A DNA stretch of 64,000 bases from Rapana venosa (GCA_028751875.1 CM054159.1:8987592-9051591), one strand, 5' to 3'. Positions 11,688 to 24,117 are shown, counted from the stretch's first letter. The notes: generated from the sequence alone by a model not told the origin. Translations and numbers: made by a program.

Positions 11688-12391
11688 ATTGTCATTGTCA
11701 TTGTCTTTCTCTGTTATTGCTTATATTGTCTTCCCACAGGCTATTAGCCAATGACTGACTATTGAACACTTGTAACCCTGACCAGACTAGTATTTTAGTG
11801 TTATTCAGTAACATTTGGAATCACTGCCAAGAAGTTGATTAAAATATTGAATAATGATTGTCTAAGTAACTTTTTTGGTGGGTTGGTGTGGGGATGTTGA
11901 CATTGGATTAATGGTGAAATTCAATAAAGAGCAGATATTATTTTGTTTTTGTTTGTTGTGGTTTTTTTTTGTTTTCTTTTAAAGTTATGTGTGTAACAGA
12001 AACATTAATCAGATATATTTTATCAGTTTTATTTTTTCTGTATTCTTTCTTTGTCTCTCTCTCTCAGTCTCTGTCTGTCTCTTTCTGTCTGTTTCTCTCT
12101 GTCGGGGGGTGAGCGTTTCTCACACTTTTGGATGGCAGCAAAATTTGAGAGCTCGTGAAAAATTTGTTAATTTTCCTAATTAACTGAATTAATTTGTTCA
12201 ATATCGAGTAAAAATTTGTATGAGGTAATTCAGTAAGACCTCCTGGTTATAACGGTATAATTTTTGTGTGTATTATATCATTACTTGTCTAAATATTTAA
12301 CATTTATTACGACTTGTTGCTGTGAAGAGGAGCAAAACAACTCACACCTGTACAGCCTATAGCACGTCAAGTGAAGCAGTCAACACTGACT

Positions 12392-13398
12392 ATGGCCAGC
12401 AACCCTGCAGTAGGCAATGATGAAGATTCCTCTCTGTACCCCCCACAAGCAATGCCGTTTACACTGCAAGATGTCCAAAGAATCATAGATGACCAAACTG
12501 CCATCTTCAATGAGAAATTTGTAGGCATCTCTACAGATATGTCAATCATCAAGACTGCCATCCAGAACCTATCATGCGATGTTGCAGCGCTCAAGCAACG
12601 CACAATGGCCATTGAAGCTACGTGTGAAGAGGTGAAGGACAAACATGAAGAGCTCCAGATAGCAGTGGAAGATCTCGAGGAGGAGTGTGCTGAGGTGAAA
12701 AGAAAAGTGACCGAAGAAATTGACAAATTAGAAGCTTTCTCTCGTCGAGACAACCTGAGATTCTTCGGTATTCCAGAATCCCCAGATGAGACATATGAGT
12801 CTTGCACGGACAAGGTGTCAATATTTTACAAGAAACAGTTCCAGACAAAATATGGTCCCTTGATGACATTGCCCGTGCTCATCGCCTTGGATCACGTACA
12901 ATTACATCAGTTACTAACCCACGCCCTATGATTGTCAAAATGGAACACTGGAAAGATAAGATGGCAATCATCAACTCTGGAAGGGAGGCTTTGAAGAAGA
13001 AAGGCATCAAGGTAGCCGGTGACCTGACCACACGCCAGAGAGCAGTCCTGAAGGAGCACAGGGACAAGGGTTTACACGCCTACTTCAAAGCAGGAAAGTT
13101 GGTTGTCACAGGCCCGCTGAGGACCCGAGAAAATCAGAACAGAACTTGGTTTCCTTCCAATGGGGCCAAGAAGGACAATAACCTCAACAGCAGAAGACGG
13201 GATCACCAGCGTGACGCCTCCCACTCCTCAGAGATGGTGGCCACTGGTGCCACTGCTCTGCTCAACACCAGGGAGTGGCCTGCACTGACGACTCCAAGCA
13301 AAACCAGGTCTGCCAACCCCCCAAAGAGATCTCGTCCCCCAAGCACTCCAGAAGCTGAGTGCACCGAACCTGACCTACCTATGGAGGAGATGTTGTGA
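12392..13398 (+). pseudogene. LINE 1 ORF1 (RNA-binding protein), one frameshift
   Basis: Translation from the ATG at 12392 gives an acidic N-terminus, then a heptad-rich coiled coil (about 12500-12730: repeated KHEELQ, EDLEEE, KRKVTEE segments). Next comes the RRDNLRFFGIPE motif typical of L1-like ORF1 RNA-binding domains. Near 12810 the frame shifts by one. The other frame continues with DIARAHRLG and GIKVAGDLTTRQR motifs of the same domain, and a basic, Ser/Pro-rich C-terminus ends at 13398. Known role of the family: trimeric RNA chaperone that coats the element RNA. The single shift is the only visible lesion, and could also be a sequencing indel. Confidence 0.85.
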
Positions 13399-13419
13399 CG
13401 TGAAGGTCTGGCCACAAGG

Positions 13420-16400
13420 ACTCTTTCAAGTGAAGTGATATTGGAAAAGGACACATGCACCCCTATTGAAGAAAAGGCTTTGTCTGTGCTTTCATGGAAC
13501 ATTGGGGGGGCTGTTTGGAAAACTTTCTGACCAGGGCTTTGTTACTTTTGTAAGTAGTTTTGATATTGTTTGTCTTTCAGAAACTTTTTGCCACGAAAAA
13601 ATAACAACTTTAAACAGCTTTCCTAATTATGTGTGCTATTCTTCCCCAGCTGTGAAGCTCTCCCACCGTGGAAGATGCAGTGGTGGGGTTTTAGTTTTAG
13701 TCAAAAAAGAGTTTGCTGAATTTGCAATCAAAATAGAGACAGACTGTGAAAATGTAGTTTGTGTCAAATTTGCTAAGAGTCTTTTTGGTGTTGATTCTGA
13801 TGTCTTTCTTTTTCATTGTTATTGTCCACCTACTACTTCCCCTTTTTACGAATCTGCACAGACAAATTGCCACATACATGCTATTGAAGAATGTATAGTT
13901 AATGTTGTTCTTGAACACAATGCTAACAATTTCCTTGTTTGTGGCGACTTTAATGCCAGAACAGATCTTCAGCCTAATTCAGAAATGTTTAACCTTGACC
14001 CTGAAGATATAACAAAACGTAACTGGGATGAACTGATCTCATGCCGAAATTCAGAAGATAAGACTGTTAATGACTTCGGAAAGACACTGCTGTCAATGTG
14101 CACATGCTTAGAGCTACTTATTTTGAATGGTTTTTGTTCACCTGATTTGTCTGACAAGTTTACATTTATATCAACTGCTGGAAGCAGCACAAATGATTAT
14201 TTCCTAAGCTCAACAGATATTCTAAATCTTTGTTCTACACTTGAAATACAGGAATGAATAGAATCTGACCACATGCCCTTGAAACTAACCTTAACTGCGT
14301 GTACTAATTGCAATGTCATATCAAATGATAAAGAGTATGTTCCAGTTACTAAATACTCATGGGATCCCAAAATGCATGACCAGTTAACTGAAAGATTAGA
14401 GAGTGCAGCTTTCAAAAATGAAATTTCTTTAGCAACCTCACAAATAGACTTCTCATGTGACGATGCGCTGGAGATCTTTTCACAGGCTATCCTGGAGTCG
14501 GTATCTTGCATGAAAAAAGAATTTGGTAAGCCACCTGTAAAAAATACTAACAATTGCTGGTATGATAAAGAATGCAAAGAGTCAAAAAAGAAAGTATACA
14601 AAGCCCTTAGAAAGTACAACCATAAAAGAACAGATGCTAATTGAGCATCCTATACTTTAGAAAGAAATTTATACAAAGCCCTTGTAAGACAAAAAGAAAG
14701 GTCATTTAAAAAAGAGAAGGTAGATAAAATACTTCAATCTGTTTACAATCCACAGGATTTCTGGAAAGAAATGAAGGTTTATAAACATAACACTCATGTG
14801 ACAAATAACATATCTAAAGAAAAATGGTTTAATCATTTCAATTCATTATTGAATGAGAGTAATTCTGATACATTGAGTGATGTCGCTTCTAATGCAGTAT
14901 TTAATGAAATGCCCGACAATACTGAAGATAACACTGATAATATCAATGATGAAATTAGTGAAACGGAAGTTAAGAACGCAATAAGGCATGCAAAACCAAG
15001 AAAAGCCGCTGGGCCAGATAACATAATAAATGAAGTCCTTAAATCAACAGATGTTATTGTCCCTTTCCTTGTAAAACTGTTCAATACATTGTTTACCAGT
15101 GGACTTAATCCCAAAGAATGGTGTAAAGCTATAATTGTTCCTCTCTTCAAAAAGGGAGATCCAGAAAATCCAGGAAATTATCGCGGTATTACCTTGCTAA
15201 GCTGTGTCAGTAAATTATATACTCATATTCTTAACACCCGACTAACAACATGGGCTGAAAGCAGCAACAAAATTTTAGAAGCACAAGCAGGGTTTCGGAA
15301 AGACTATAGAACTACCGACCATATTTTTACTCTATATGCAATCGTACAACAATATCTATTCCAAAAGAAAAAAGTATATGTAGCTTTTGTGGACTTCCAA
15401 AAGGCCTTTGACACAGTGAATAGAAATGTCTTGTGGAAAATCTTAATAAAGGTAGGTGTGAATGGAAAAATGCTAAAGGCCATACAAGCTATGTACTCGT
15501 CAGTGTTGTGCTGCATCCGTTCATCTGCAGGATATTCCGATTACTTTGAATGCCTTCAGGGCCTCAAACAGGGTTGTCTTGCTTCACCAACTTTATTTTC
15601 CCTTTTGATAAACGATCTTGCAACATATATCATAAGCAATGGAAATCACGGAATTCAGCTAAGTCAAAATGCCACCGAAATGTTCCTCTTAATGTTTGCA
15701 GATGACCTGTTACTTTTCTCATACTCCCCTGTAGGCTTGCAAAAACCAGCTAAACAATTTACATCATATTGCTAATAAATTTGGATTAAAGGTAAATCTT
15801 GAAAAAACTAAAATTATTGTATTTCGGAATGGTGGACACTTATCAAAAATATGAACACTGGCACTTTGGACATCAAAAGTTGGAAGTTGTTAACTCATAT
15901 AAGTACCTTGGCCTTATTTTCACAACCCGCTTGAGTTTGAATGTTGCCACTGAAAGCTTGACGACAAAGCTAAAAAATGTGTTATAGAAATATGTAGGAC
16001 ACTACGTAAACTAGATTGCTTTTTCCCTCAAGATCTTCTTTAAACTTTTTGATGCACGTGTTGCTCCTATACTACTGTATGCAGCTGAGGTGTGGGGTTG
16101 TGCAGGAATTTAATCAGATTGAAAAAGTCCATCTTTTTGCATGTAAGCGTTTTTTAAATGTTAGTCTACACACACCAAACTACATGGTGTATGGAGAATT
16201 AGGCCGTTACCCTCTCCTCGTTTTGTCAGCTGTCAGAACTGTTTCCTACTGGCTAACGTCTGTGCTCCTTACCTAGCCAGAGATATGCTAGCATGGCTTA
16301 CCATATGTTAAATTTGTTAATAAAAAAGGGCATATAACTTGGGTTACACACATCAGAAATCTTCTCTGCTCCTCTGGATTTGGCTACGTTGGCTATTTCA

Positions 16401-16880
16401 AGGAGTCGGAAATCATAAAGCTTTTTTACGTGAATTCAAGCAAAGAATGATCGATTGCTTCAGACAACAATGGTCTGAAAAAATAACCACTAGACCCCGC
16501 TATAATCTGTACAGTTCTTCAAAAGTTTATTAGAACCAGAAAAGTACATGGACTTAATCACTTCCAGGTATATACGTACTATGTTCATACGATTCAGACT
16601 GGGAGTAACAGATTTAAAAAGCAATAAATTTATATATACACCAGATAATGTTCCCTGGCTTGTCCAAATTGTAATCGTGCTCCTGAAGATGAAATTCACT
16701 TTCTTTTCTACTGCCCGGCATACACTGAATTTGCGGAAAACTTATCTAAGCAAGATTAATCTAGAATATTTCAGAAATGAGAGGTTATCTCTATTAGAGT
16801 CACAGGAACCCGAGCAAGTTGTACATCTGGCAAAGTTTATATTCTATGCCTTTAAAAGCAGAAAATCTCAACCTATTTAG
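13420..16880 (+). pseudogene. LINE 1 ORF2 (endonuclease plus reverse transcriptase), several lesions
   Basis: The frame begins near the LSVLSWNIGG motif (13479-13510), where a G run causes a frameshift. The endonuclease domain follows: CLSET near 13575, GDFNART near 13943, and the catalytic SDHMPL at about 14265-14280. A TGA in the same frame (14255-14257) lies just before SDH, and another in-frame TGA is at 14642-14644. The reverse transcriptase runs from about 14985 to 15770, with KAAGPD, FVDFQKAFDTVNR (finger/palm), GLKQGCLASP and the catalytic FADD at 15695-15706. A frameshift near 15740 and more beyond it break the C-terminal part. A cysteine/histidine motif CPNCN...HFLFYC lies at 16661-16720, out of frame with the preceding segment. 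Confidence 0.88.
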
Positions 16881-17017
16881 CAGCTAAGACATCTTCCAAT
16901 TAGGCGTTTTTGCATACCACATAAACTTGTGCTTATTCGGCAAGGCCAAAGACCTGTCTGTCTGTCTTTCTGTATGCATGTATGTCTACATCTGTCTGTT
17001 GTTTGGATTTTTGCTCT

Positions 17018-17030
17018 TTTTTTTTTTTTT

Positions 17031-17061
<31 letters not shown>

Positions 17062-17078
17062 GGGTGGGGGGGGGGGGG
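17018..17078. repeat. Poly(T) run joined to poly(G) run
   Basis: A run of about 23 T is followed directly by runs of 24 and 13 G separated by one T. It lies inside the 3' region of LINE 1 and probably arose by slippage after insertion. Confidence 0.95.
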
Positions 17079-17332
17079 TCTTTGGGTTTTTCTTTAGGGT
17101 AGCTTTTTTTTGTTTTTTGTTTGTTTTTTTTTTGTTGTTGTTTTTTCCCCTTTTTTTTCCGTTTTTTTCTTCCTTTTTCTTAAGGAGCTAGTTACTTGAA
17201 AAGGTTTTGTGAACTTTATGAATTGCTGCAGTTGTTTGCATCTATCCATTCCCTTCTTGTTTATGGACTTTCCAAGTCTGAACAATAAAAATCATTTGTC
17301 ATTGTCATTGTTTCTCTCTGTCCTCTGTCTCT

Positions 17333-17334
<2 letters not shown>

Positions 17335-17398
<64 letters not shown>
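17335..17398. repeat. 64-base poly(C) tract
   Basis: Sixty-four consecutive C, flanked by TC-rich sequence. This is the longest homopolymer in the window. Confidence 0.97.
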
Positions 17399-17401
<3 letters not shown>

Positions 17402-18543
17402 TCTCTCTTCTCTCTTTCCTCTGTCTGTATCTCTTTTATGACTGGATGTAAAGAAAAGTCTCAAGGCTCGTATTCTGTTACCCTCAGAAAATAAAATGTT
17501 GTTAATCGTTTGTTATCGTTATCTCTGGCTTGTTTACTTGTGTGTAGTCTATTGTTTAGGTGGTTGGTTTTTTTAATTTGTTTGTTTAGTTTTTTTAAAA
17601 CTACAATTATGAGTGTCACTTTCATTAATTTTGTTATTTTTGTCTGGTAATTATGGCTGTGATTACCTTTGTCAGAATGACTTGGTGAATATAGTAAACA
17701 TACAATCTACATTACCGTTGCTTTCCCAAAACAACAAACCCAAAAAAGACAATCCACACCCCCCCCCCCCCCCCACCCCCCAAATTTAAAATTAATAAAA
17801 CCCAAAACAAACACACGCACACAACAAAATAAACGAAACAAACAAAAACAAAGCAAAAACAACAAAGACAAAGACAACTGAACTAAAAATCATACTTTTG
17901 ATTATCTAAAAACATTTGAGCAAGTGGAAAATCAAGACACTTGTGTTGGGATGTGTATCATTGGTTTGTTTGGTGATATGTGAGTGATATGTCAGTTTGA
18001 TAAGACTACATAATGCAGTAATTGAGTGAATCTGGAAATTGCCTCCTGTCAGATCCTTGGTGTAGTAGCCAGGGGATCAGTGATACTGATAGTGAAAGAA
18101 AAAAGTTATAATGTAAAAAATGAGAGATGGCATAGTTTGTGATTCTGAGTACTTGTAGATCTACTGCTAAATTGTTTTGAACTACCTAGTTTAATTACAA
18201 AAAGAAGACCCCCCCCCCCCCCCATCCCCACACACCTGCAAAAAGACACCTCCAAACAAACCCAGATGCAGAAAGGAAGGACAAATCAAATCATACTAAA
18301 GTGACACTTTAGGTTTAAGACTTTAACTGTTCTTCATTGCGCTCTCTCTCTCTCAGGTATATATATTTGGGGGGATAAAACCCCCCACCCAAGATGGACC
18401 CAGTAGCTGGCAACAATGATCTATCACTGTGCTTTTAAGAGACAAGTTTGTTTTGACTTGACTTACTTTTGTAGCTGGTATCTTTGACTGCTTACTATTA
18501 CAACACCTATCACTCAACGCCACAATATTTCTGTTTGTTTCAG
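17399..18543. other. Non-coding stretch, no gene seen
   Basis: AT-rich sequence with poly(C) runs near 17757-17774 and 18210-18223, and a short TC repeat near 18340. It precedes a candidate splice acceptor at 18543 and may therefore be intronic. Confidence 0.4.
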
Positions 18544-18904
18544 ATAGAAGAATGGAGGGACCGAGGGTGCAAAAAACAATCGTGAACGCTGTCGGCCTTC
18601 AATGATACCATTACCAGCAGCAGACCTCTGGGGGCCCCCAAACTCCCACATTCTCCTGAAGGTCCCTTCAAGCATCAACACCTACCCTCCAGTAAACACA
18701 TCAGGATCGTGTAGGATTTGACTCACTGCCTGCTCAACATGTACCTGTTCAACCCTAGTCCTGTTACGTGGTCAGGTTTGGAGTGAGGGTGTACCTGTGG
18801 AGGAACTGTGTGGTTTTGATGTAACCACTCTGGTTCCTGTCAAGAGAGGGTGATAAGCAGTTGGACCAACCAGTTCAGTTTGTCAGTGTCTCCTCTGGGG
18901 AGAG
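18544..18904 (+). other. Candidate 5' untranslated exon of the zinc-finger gene
   Basis: The left edge is a strong acceptor (pyrimidine-rich tract ending in gtttgtttcag, 18543). The right edge is a consensus donor, agag|gtaagt, at 18905. The 361-bp segment is more balanced in base composition than its surroundings and free of simple repeats. It has only short frames: an ATG at 18553 opens a frame of about 17 codons. If it is spliced to the exon at 32536, the matching frame is open from about 18820 but has no ATG. It could instead belong to a different or longer transcript; no transcript evidence is available here. Confidence 0.4.
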
Positions 18905-19216
18905 GTAAGTCCTTTGTGGTGTGAACTGTTCGTGAGTATGGTGGAGTGATCTCTAAAGGCAGTGATTGGGTGTACATGCATAGATGGGTGTGTGGTGGTT
19001 TTTTTATCAGGGTGCATTTAATGTCTATTTTTGCTACTGGGCAACTTTGAATTGTATAGATATGTGAATACAGGTATGCACATTGTTGACTCAAAGTTGT
19101 GCTTTATGTAATGTACTGTATATTCTGGAAAGTACATGTATATATAGGCATTCCAAAACAGAATAGACTCGCACACACAGACACACACGCACACACACTT
19201 AAAAAAATTTTTTTTA

Positions 19217-19310
19217 TGGAAGGATAGCTTGATGAAAACAAAAAGCGAATGTGTTGCTTATTCAATTCACCATCTAGAAAAAGAACATTGACGTTGCTTT
19301 TCACACACCA
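19217..19310 (+). mobile_element. LINE-like 3' tail fragment, family B, second copy
   Basis: It matches 4197-4279 ('agcttgatgaaaac', 'tgttgcttattcaatt', 'accatctagaaa') and is followed at once by ACACC/CA-rich and TC-rich simple repeats, as at the first copy. Confidence 0.5.
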
Positions 19311-19470
19311 TGCCACACCACACCACACCAAACTACACCACACCCTACACGCACCCACACACCACATCACACCACACCACACCTCACCAAACACACACAC
19401 ACACACCTCTCTCTCTCCCCTCCTTCTCTCTCTCTCTCTCTCTCTTCCTCTCTTCCCCCCCCCCCCCCCC
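19311..19470. repeat. Compound CACAC / TC / poly(C) simple repeat
   Basis: ACACC-type repeat, then CA, then TC, then a run of 15 C near 19456-19470. The two overlapping His/Thr/Pro-rich frames are artefacts of this repeat. Confidence 0.9.
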
Positions 19471-20484
19471 TTCCCCACCCCCTCCTCTCTGTTCTGTTCC
19501 TATTTTTTCAATTCAGCCATTATTCAAGATGTGTGTCATCTCTGGTAGAATCATGTGCCGCAGGCTTTTGTTTCAAACATTACTGGTAGTGAAAAGGGAG
19601 CAAGTAAACGTGGTTCCTATTAATAAAGTATTACTGATTGACGGTGGCAGCTGGGGAATCTGCAAATGGTACTGAAGTACTGCAAGCACTTGGAACTTCC
19701 TGCTTGGGCTTTTGTTTGTATTGGTTTTTGGTGTGTGTGGGTATCATGTATACTGTATACATATATATGCGTGTGTGTTACAATACTATTAATGCTATAG
19801 TAGGCAGCAATAGAATAGAAGGTAATGCAGAGAAATGAGACAAGGATAATGGAATTTCAAAGTGGAACTTGGAATTTTAAAACTTTTGGTGTGTGTGTGT
19901 GCTTCGAAATGTGTGTGTGTGAATCAGTAACCCCCTCCCCCCCAAAAAAACAACCCCAAAAAACCCCACCCCAAAATGTATATAATCCAGTGAAAAAAGT
20001 CAAAAGACCATACAGTTCTAAAAAAAATAATTTAAAAAAGTGGGGGTGGGAACATGGATTGTAATGTAGAATTTCAGTATTGTAAGTAAATGTCCATGTG
20101 TGAATTATTTTGTGTGTTCTTCAATTTAATGTCTTTTTACTTCAGTGATATTAGACTTTGTGTGTGTGTGACAGAGAGAGAGAGCAAGTATATATATGAT
20201 AATGAGACCATGCCAAAATGTCATGAAAATGAACGAAAAAGTAGACACTGGAGACACTTATGTCATGTAAACTGAGAGTTGATAAAGTAGCACTGCTTGT
20301 GACAAGTCATAGGTGGTGGATGACATACACTTTGAAGTTATGCTATCATGAATAAAGATTTTTTTAACTTCAGATTGTAAAGAATCCTCGGGAAGTCATT
20401 TGAATCCCATTATAGGAACAGAATTCTGTCCTTAGTAGTTTTAGAAAGTGATGGATGAAGCTGGGGGGTATGTGTTTTTAAGTT
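19471..20484. other. Non-coding stretch with one LINE tail fragment
   Basis: At about 20107-20156, on the minus strand, is another ~45-bp copy of the LINE family 2 3' end ('gtctaatatcactgaagt' then 'aaattgaag'), next to a TG/AG repeat. No coding exon is supported. Confidence 0.4.
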
Positions 20485-20890
20485 TAGCCAAGTGGTTAGA
20501 GTGTTGAGCTCGTGATCTGATGGTGTGGGTTTGAGCCACCACTGAAACGCTTTTCCCTGGGGATTTTCCCCCTGGATTTAACGTCAGTACCACTCCACTC
20601 TTCCATAAGTCCTTTGGGTGAGTTGAGAATATAATCCGATTCCTGTGTGTGAACACACAGAGAACATCTTGCGTACACGTCAAAACCCGTTCTGCCTTTC
20701 ACAAGACTACAGCTGTTGTGTGCCTGTAGAATGGATGATAAAATTTTAAAAGCACAGGTCTGCACTGTGATGTGGTGATTAGACATCACTATCCCTGAAG
20801 CCAGAATGCAGATACCTTAATGTGGGCGAGCAGTCGCATACGCAAAATCTCACCATTGGCAAACCTCTAGTGTTCTGTTCAGTTTTGAGT
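20485..20890 (+). mobile_element. SINE family A, copy 5 (long form)
   Basis: The head resembles a tRNA: 'agccaagtggttagagtgtt' and a degenerate box B, 'tgggtttgagcc'. Then come the family body and the long-form distal part ('cagaatgcagataccttaat' near 20808, 'aaatctcaccattgg' near 20844). It is close to full length but has no obvious flanking duplication. Confidence 0.75.
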
Positions 20891-21665
20891 ATTTGAGGAG
20901 CAAAGATTGAGAATTATGGAAGTAAGAGTTTTCATCAATGCCTTGTTATTGTGTGGTAACACTGGGATGAGTAGCAGGGGCACAGTGCTTTATAGTAGAA
21001 GAGGAGACCTCAGAATCAGATTTTTTTTAAAAGGAAGAAAGCAACTTTTTTTTGGTGGCCAGTATGAAAGCCATTTTTGTTGTTGTTGTAAGTTTGCCAG
21101 TATATTTTTAGAAACTAAAACAAGGAAGTATTGTAAATCTTCAGCAGTGACAGAAGTGGGTCTGGAGAAAAAAAAAGGTATGGATTGACCTATTTTCGTT
21201 ATGTTTGAATAAGATTCTGCAAGGTCTTCAGGCAGGGATGTGAACTGAAAAAAATGTTACAAAGATTTGAGAATTTCCACTTCTTTCCCCCTCGCCTCTC
21301 CCCACCCCCACCTCCCACCCCACCCTACCCCCACTCTTCCACTTCCCTCCTTAATCATTGTCAAGTGTTGTAACTTGTACCATGAGACACTGGTCCTGTA
21401 ACACGCAAAACTCCACCCTTATTCTTGTAGAGAGGAGGAGAAGACAGACGGAAGTGGTGTGGGTTGTAATTTCGGTATGATGAAGAGGGCGTCATTGCGT
21501 GCAGAGCGAGCATGTCCTACTAGCTACCCCACATTTGTGCTGAAGGAAGAAGGGTGGTGGCTGTAAAAATGCTACGCAGATAAGATTACAAGATATGTAA
21601 TGTCAGGAACAAGGTGAAGGTAGTCACACACTCGCAGGTTTTGAATATGCTTTGCCCGGCTGTGT

Positions 21666-21696
<31 letters not shown>

Positions 21697-22737
21697 GGTG
21701 GAGAAGAAGAAGAAAAGCGAGGTTTCCTTGTCCCCTACCCCCACGGCCCCACATTAATCTTACCATGTCTCAACCCAACACGTTTTCTGCCCTTAGTTAT
21801 ACTATAGCCCCCCCCCCAATTCCCCCCTACCCCCTCTCTGTGACCCTATTCATCTCTCCTCCCTTCCTACCTATGTTGCCCTCAATTTTGACTTGGTAGA
21901 TAATATCCCATGTCACTGAAGCTGTTGGAGGAATAGAACACTGCTTTTCATGGGTTACTTACAGTCCCAAGGAGTGATGTACTGTTAAAGGGCAAAGAAA
22001 GGTAGGTCTGTACCAGTTGACAAGTGGTGCAGATAAAATTTGGCCCACTTGAACGGGGCCACAAGTCAACGGCCAGGAGAGATAAAAAGGAAGTGTATTC
22101 AACGTTTGTCCTCACAAAAGGATTAGTCGCTCTGATGAAGGCAAGAATGATAAGAATAAAATATGCAATCGTTTTCATACCACAAAGGGAGAGATTTGGG
22201 GGGGGGGGGGGGGGGTTGGAGTGTGGGATGGGAGGGTAAGGGGACTTTTGTCAAAGTGCATCAATTGAGAGAGTTGTACAGTCGACCTTTTATGTGCTTC
22301 ATTATCATAGTAGTATGCATTGTCTATGCATACATGTTTACAAACATATATACAGTATAAAAATATTGTCTCATTTGTGAAACAGTTTCACAGCTCACTT
22401 TTCATGTGTTTACAAATCTATGTTGTGTAAAAGTGGTGAACATTCCAGTGTACGGTAAACTTGAAGTTAGATACTTTGATAAACGATGCCTGTACCTGTT
22501 CTCTGTTTTTCCTTGTTAAACATGTTATCTGTTACTAGAGACTGAGCTAGTGACTACATGGCATGTGCCTGTACACGAAGTTGGCTACGTGGCCTGACTG
22601 ACTTAGACTAGAGTTGAAAAGCACACCTTGCCTAGATTGCTACGTGAAAAGGATGACACTGCATCAGTGTCTGACACAGAGGCAACTTGTGAACATTGTA
22701 CTATTCATTTCTACATCAATGGGTATGTTGTTGAGTG

Positions 22738-22830
22738 TTCCCAGTCTTGAGCAGCCTGAGTGAGGGTCACCCAGAGTATGCACTCTGCCTCACTGATCAC
22801 ACCTAGGAACCTCGGTGAAAAGTTGTGTTA
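22738..22830 (+). repeat. Interspersed repeat C, copy 1
   Basis: The block 'gggtcacccagagtatgcac' through 'acctaggaacctcggtga' also occurs, at clearly high similarity, at about 56318-56420. Only two copies are seen here and the class is unknown. Confidence 0.55.
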
Positions 22831-22929
22831 AGGTTTTATAATTTGCCACTGTCTGCATTCTATGACTTTCACTAGTTGCAGGTTTATTTGTTTTGTGTTT
22901 TGATTTTTTTTTATAAAAATTCATGAGGG

Positions 22930-23110
22930 ATGCTATAGCTAAGTGAATTAAACGTTTGACTTCCATCCTAGGGGTACATGAAGTCATGGGTTCGAATCTG
23001 GGCAGCAGTGTGTAGTGAATGAAGAGTGGGGATTTTTATGATCTTCTGGGTCAACTTAAAGTGCAGACCTGCTTGTGCCTTTATTCTCTTTGTGTACATG
23101 TGTCCTATCA
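22930..23110 (+). mobile_element. tRNA-like SINE fragment
   Basis: A tRNA-like head has box A-like 'atagctaagtgaattaaacg' and a canonical box B, gggttcgaatc, at about 22988. A tail of unrelated sequence follows. Arm pairing is too poor for a functional tRNA gene. Confidence 0.5.
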
Positions 23111-23679
23111 GAGTGGCTTTTTTTTTGGCTAGTACTGTAGTAGTAATGCATGATAATGAAAGAGAACAGCACTACTAGTGACAGTGAATTGGGCACAGAT
23201 TGTGTTGTTCTGACTTTTTTTTCTTTCTAATCTGTTGTTCAGGTTGAGTAAGCAGAATACTTCTTTTGGACTGTATGAAAGTTTGCAAATTTAGCTATTT
23301 ATTGTTGGGTGTTTGGGGTTGGTTTTTTTTTCATTTTCTTGTTTTTGGTTTAGGGTAATGGTGGTGTTGCATTTTGGCTTTAAAAAAAGTTTTTGGTGGT
23401 TGTTGTTCAACTTGTTGAGACATGAAAATATAGTGATTGGTATAAAGATGCATAAAAGAAAATAATAAGCATAGAACCCCTGTCCCTCCCCCTAGGCGAA
23501 AAAAAAAAGTTGAAATGTGCACTATTACTACTGTTTGACAAGTCTGGGATTAGGATTTGTGTTTATTTAACTTCACTCAATCATGCAGACATTTTAATCC
23601 ATTCAGCATTTACAGTTCACTTGAATTGAAGATCACAGTCATATCCAGTTAATCCACACACACACAAAACAAGAGGAGA

Positions 23680-23682
<3 letters not shown>

Positions 23683-23720
<38 letters not shown>

Positions 23721-23728
23721 AGAGAGAA
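23683..23728. repeat. (AG)n microsatellite
   Basis: AG repeat with one phase slip near 23700. Confidence 0.95.
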
Positions 23729-24114
23729 ATAACAAAAAGTGTAGATTGTAGCAGATTGGTTTCTCAAGTCAGATGCTCACAAAGGAGAGTATTTCACAAC
23801 CTGATGTGGAATAATCATCGTGTCTATAGACCAACCAAACTTGCAAGAAGTCAACTGAAAATATGGCATAAAGACAGTCTTATCAGGAAAAAAAGTTCCA
23901 TGTGTGTGTTTTATTTTTTGTTTTGATTTGTTTTCCTGTCATCAGCTGTTGTTTATTCATGAACAAAAGAACTTGTTCTACCCAATGCATTTCCCACAAG
24001 TATCTTTATAGTGTACAGGTAACATTTTCAACCTGAAGTTATTATTTAAATACTTAAAATGAGTATAGTAGGCCTTTGACCCTTGTGAAGAGGCTTGTGA
24101 ACATAATATTGCTC

Positions 24115-24117
<3 letters not shown>

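Larger units (their letters stand above)
9469..12300. other. Non-coding stretch with SINE remnants and microsatellites
   Basis: It holds a partial minus-strand family A fragment at about 9990-10105 and a SINE-type tail near 10440-10500 ('agcgctttga' then 'gggatatcatgctatacaag'). There is also (TG)n at 11163-11208 and (TC)n at about 11601-11684, followed by 'attgtcattgtcattgtc' that resembles a LINE tail. No gene is supported. Confidence 0.45.
12301..17311 (+). mobile_element. LINE 1: nearly full-length, inactivated non-LTR retrotransposon
   Basis: Two adjacent open regions, an ORF1 with coiled coil and nucleic-acid-binding features and an ORF2 with apurinic-type endonuclease and reverse transcriptase, are followed by a 3' region. 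That region ends in 'aacaataaaaatcatttgtc' and short attgtc-type tail repeats at 17281-17311. The 5' limit is not defined by a duplication and is set just before ORF1. Damage is modest: a few frameshifts and at least two in-frame stops. The clade is not assigned. The ORF1 type is L1/Tx1-like, while ORF2 motifs fit the broad CR1/L2/Rex1/Tx1 range. Confidence 0.9.
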
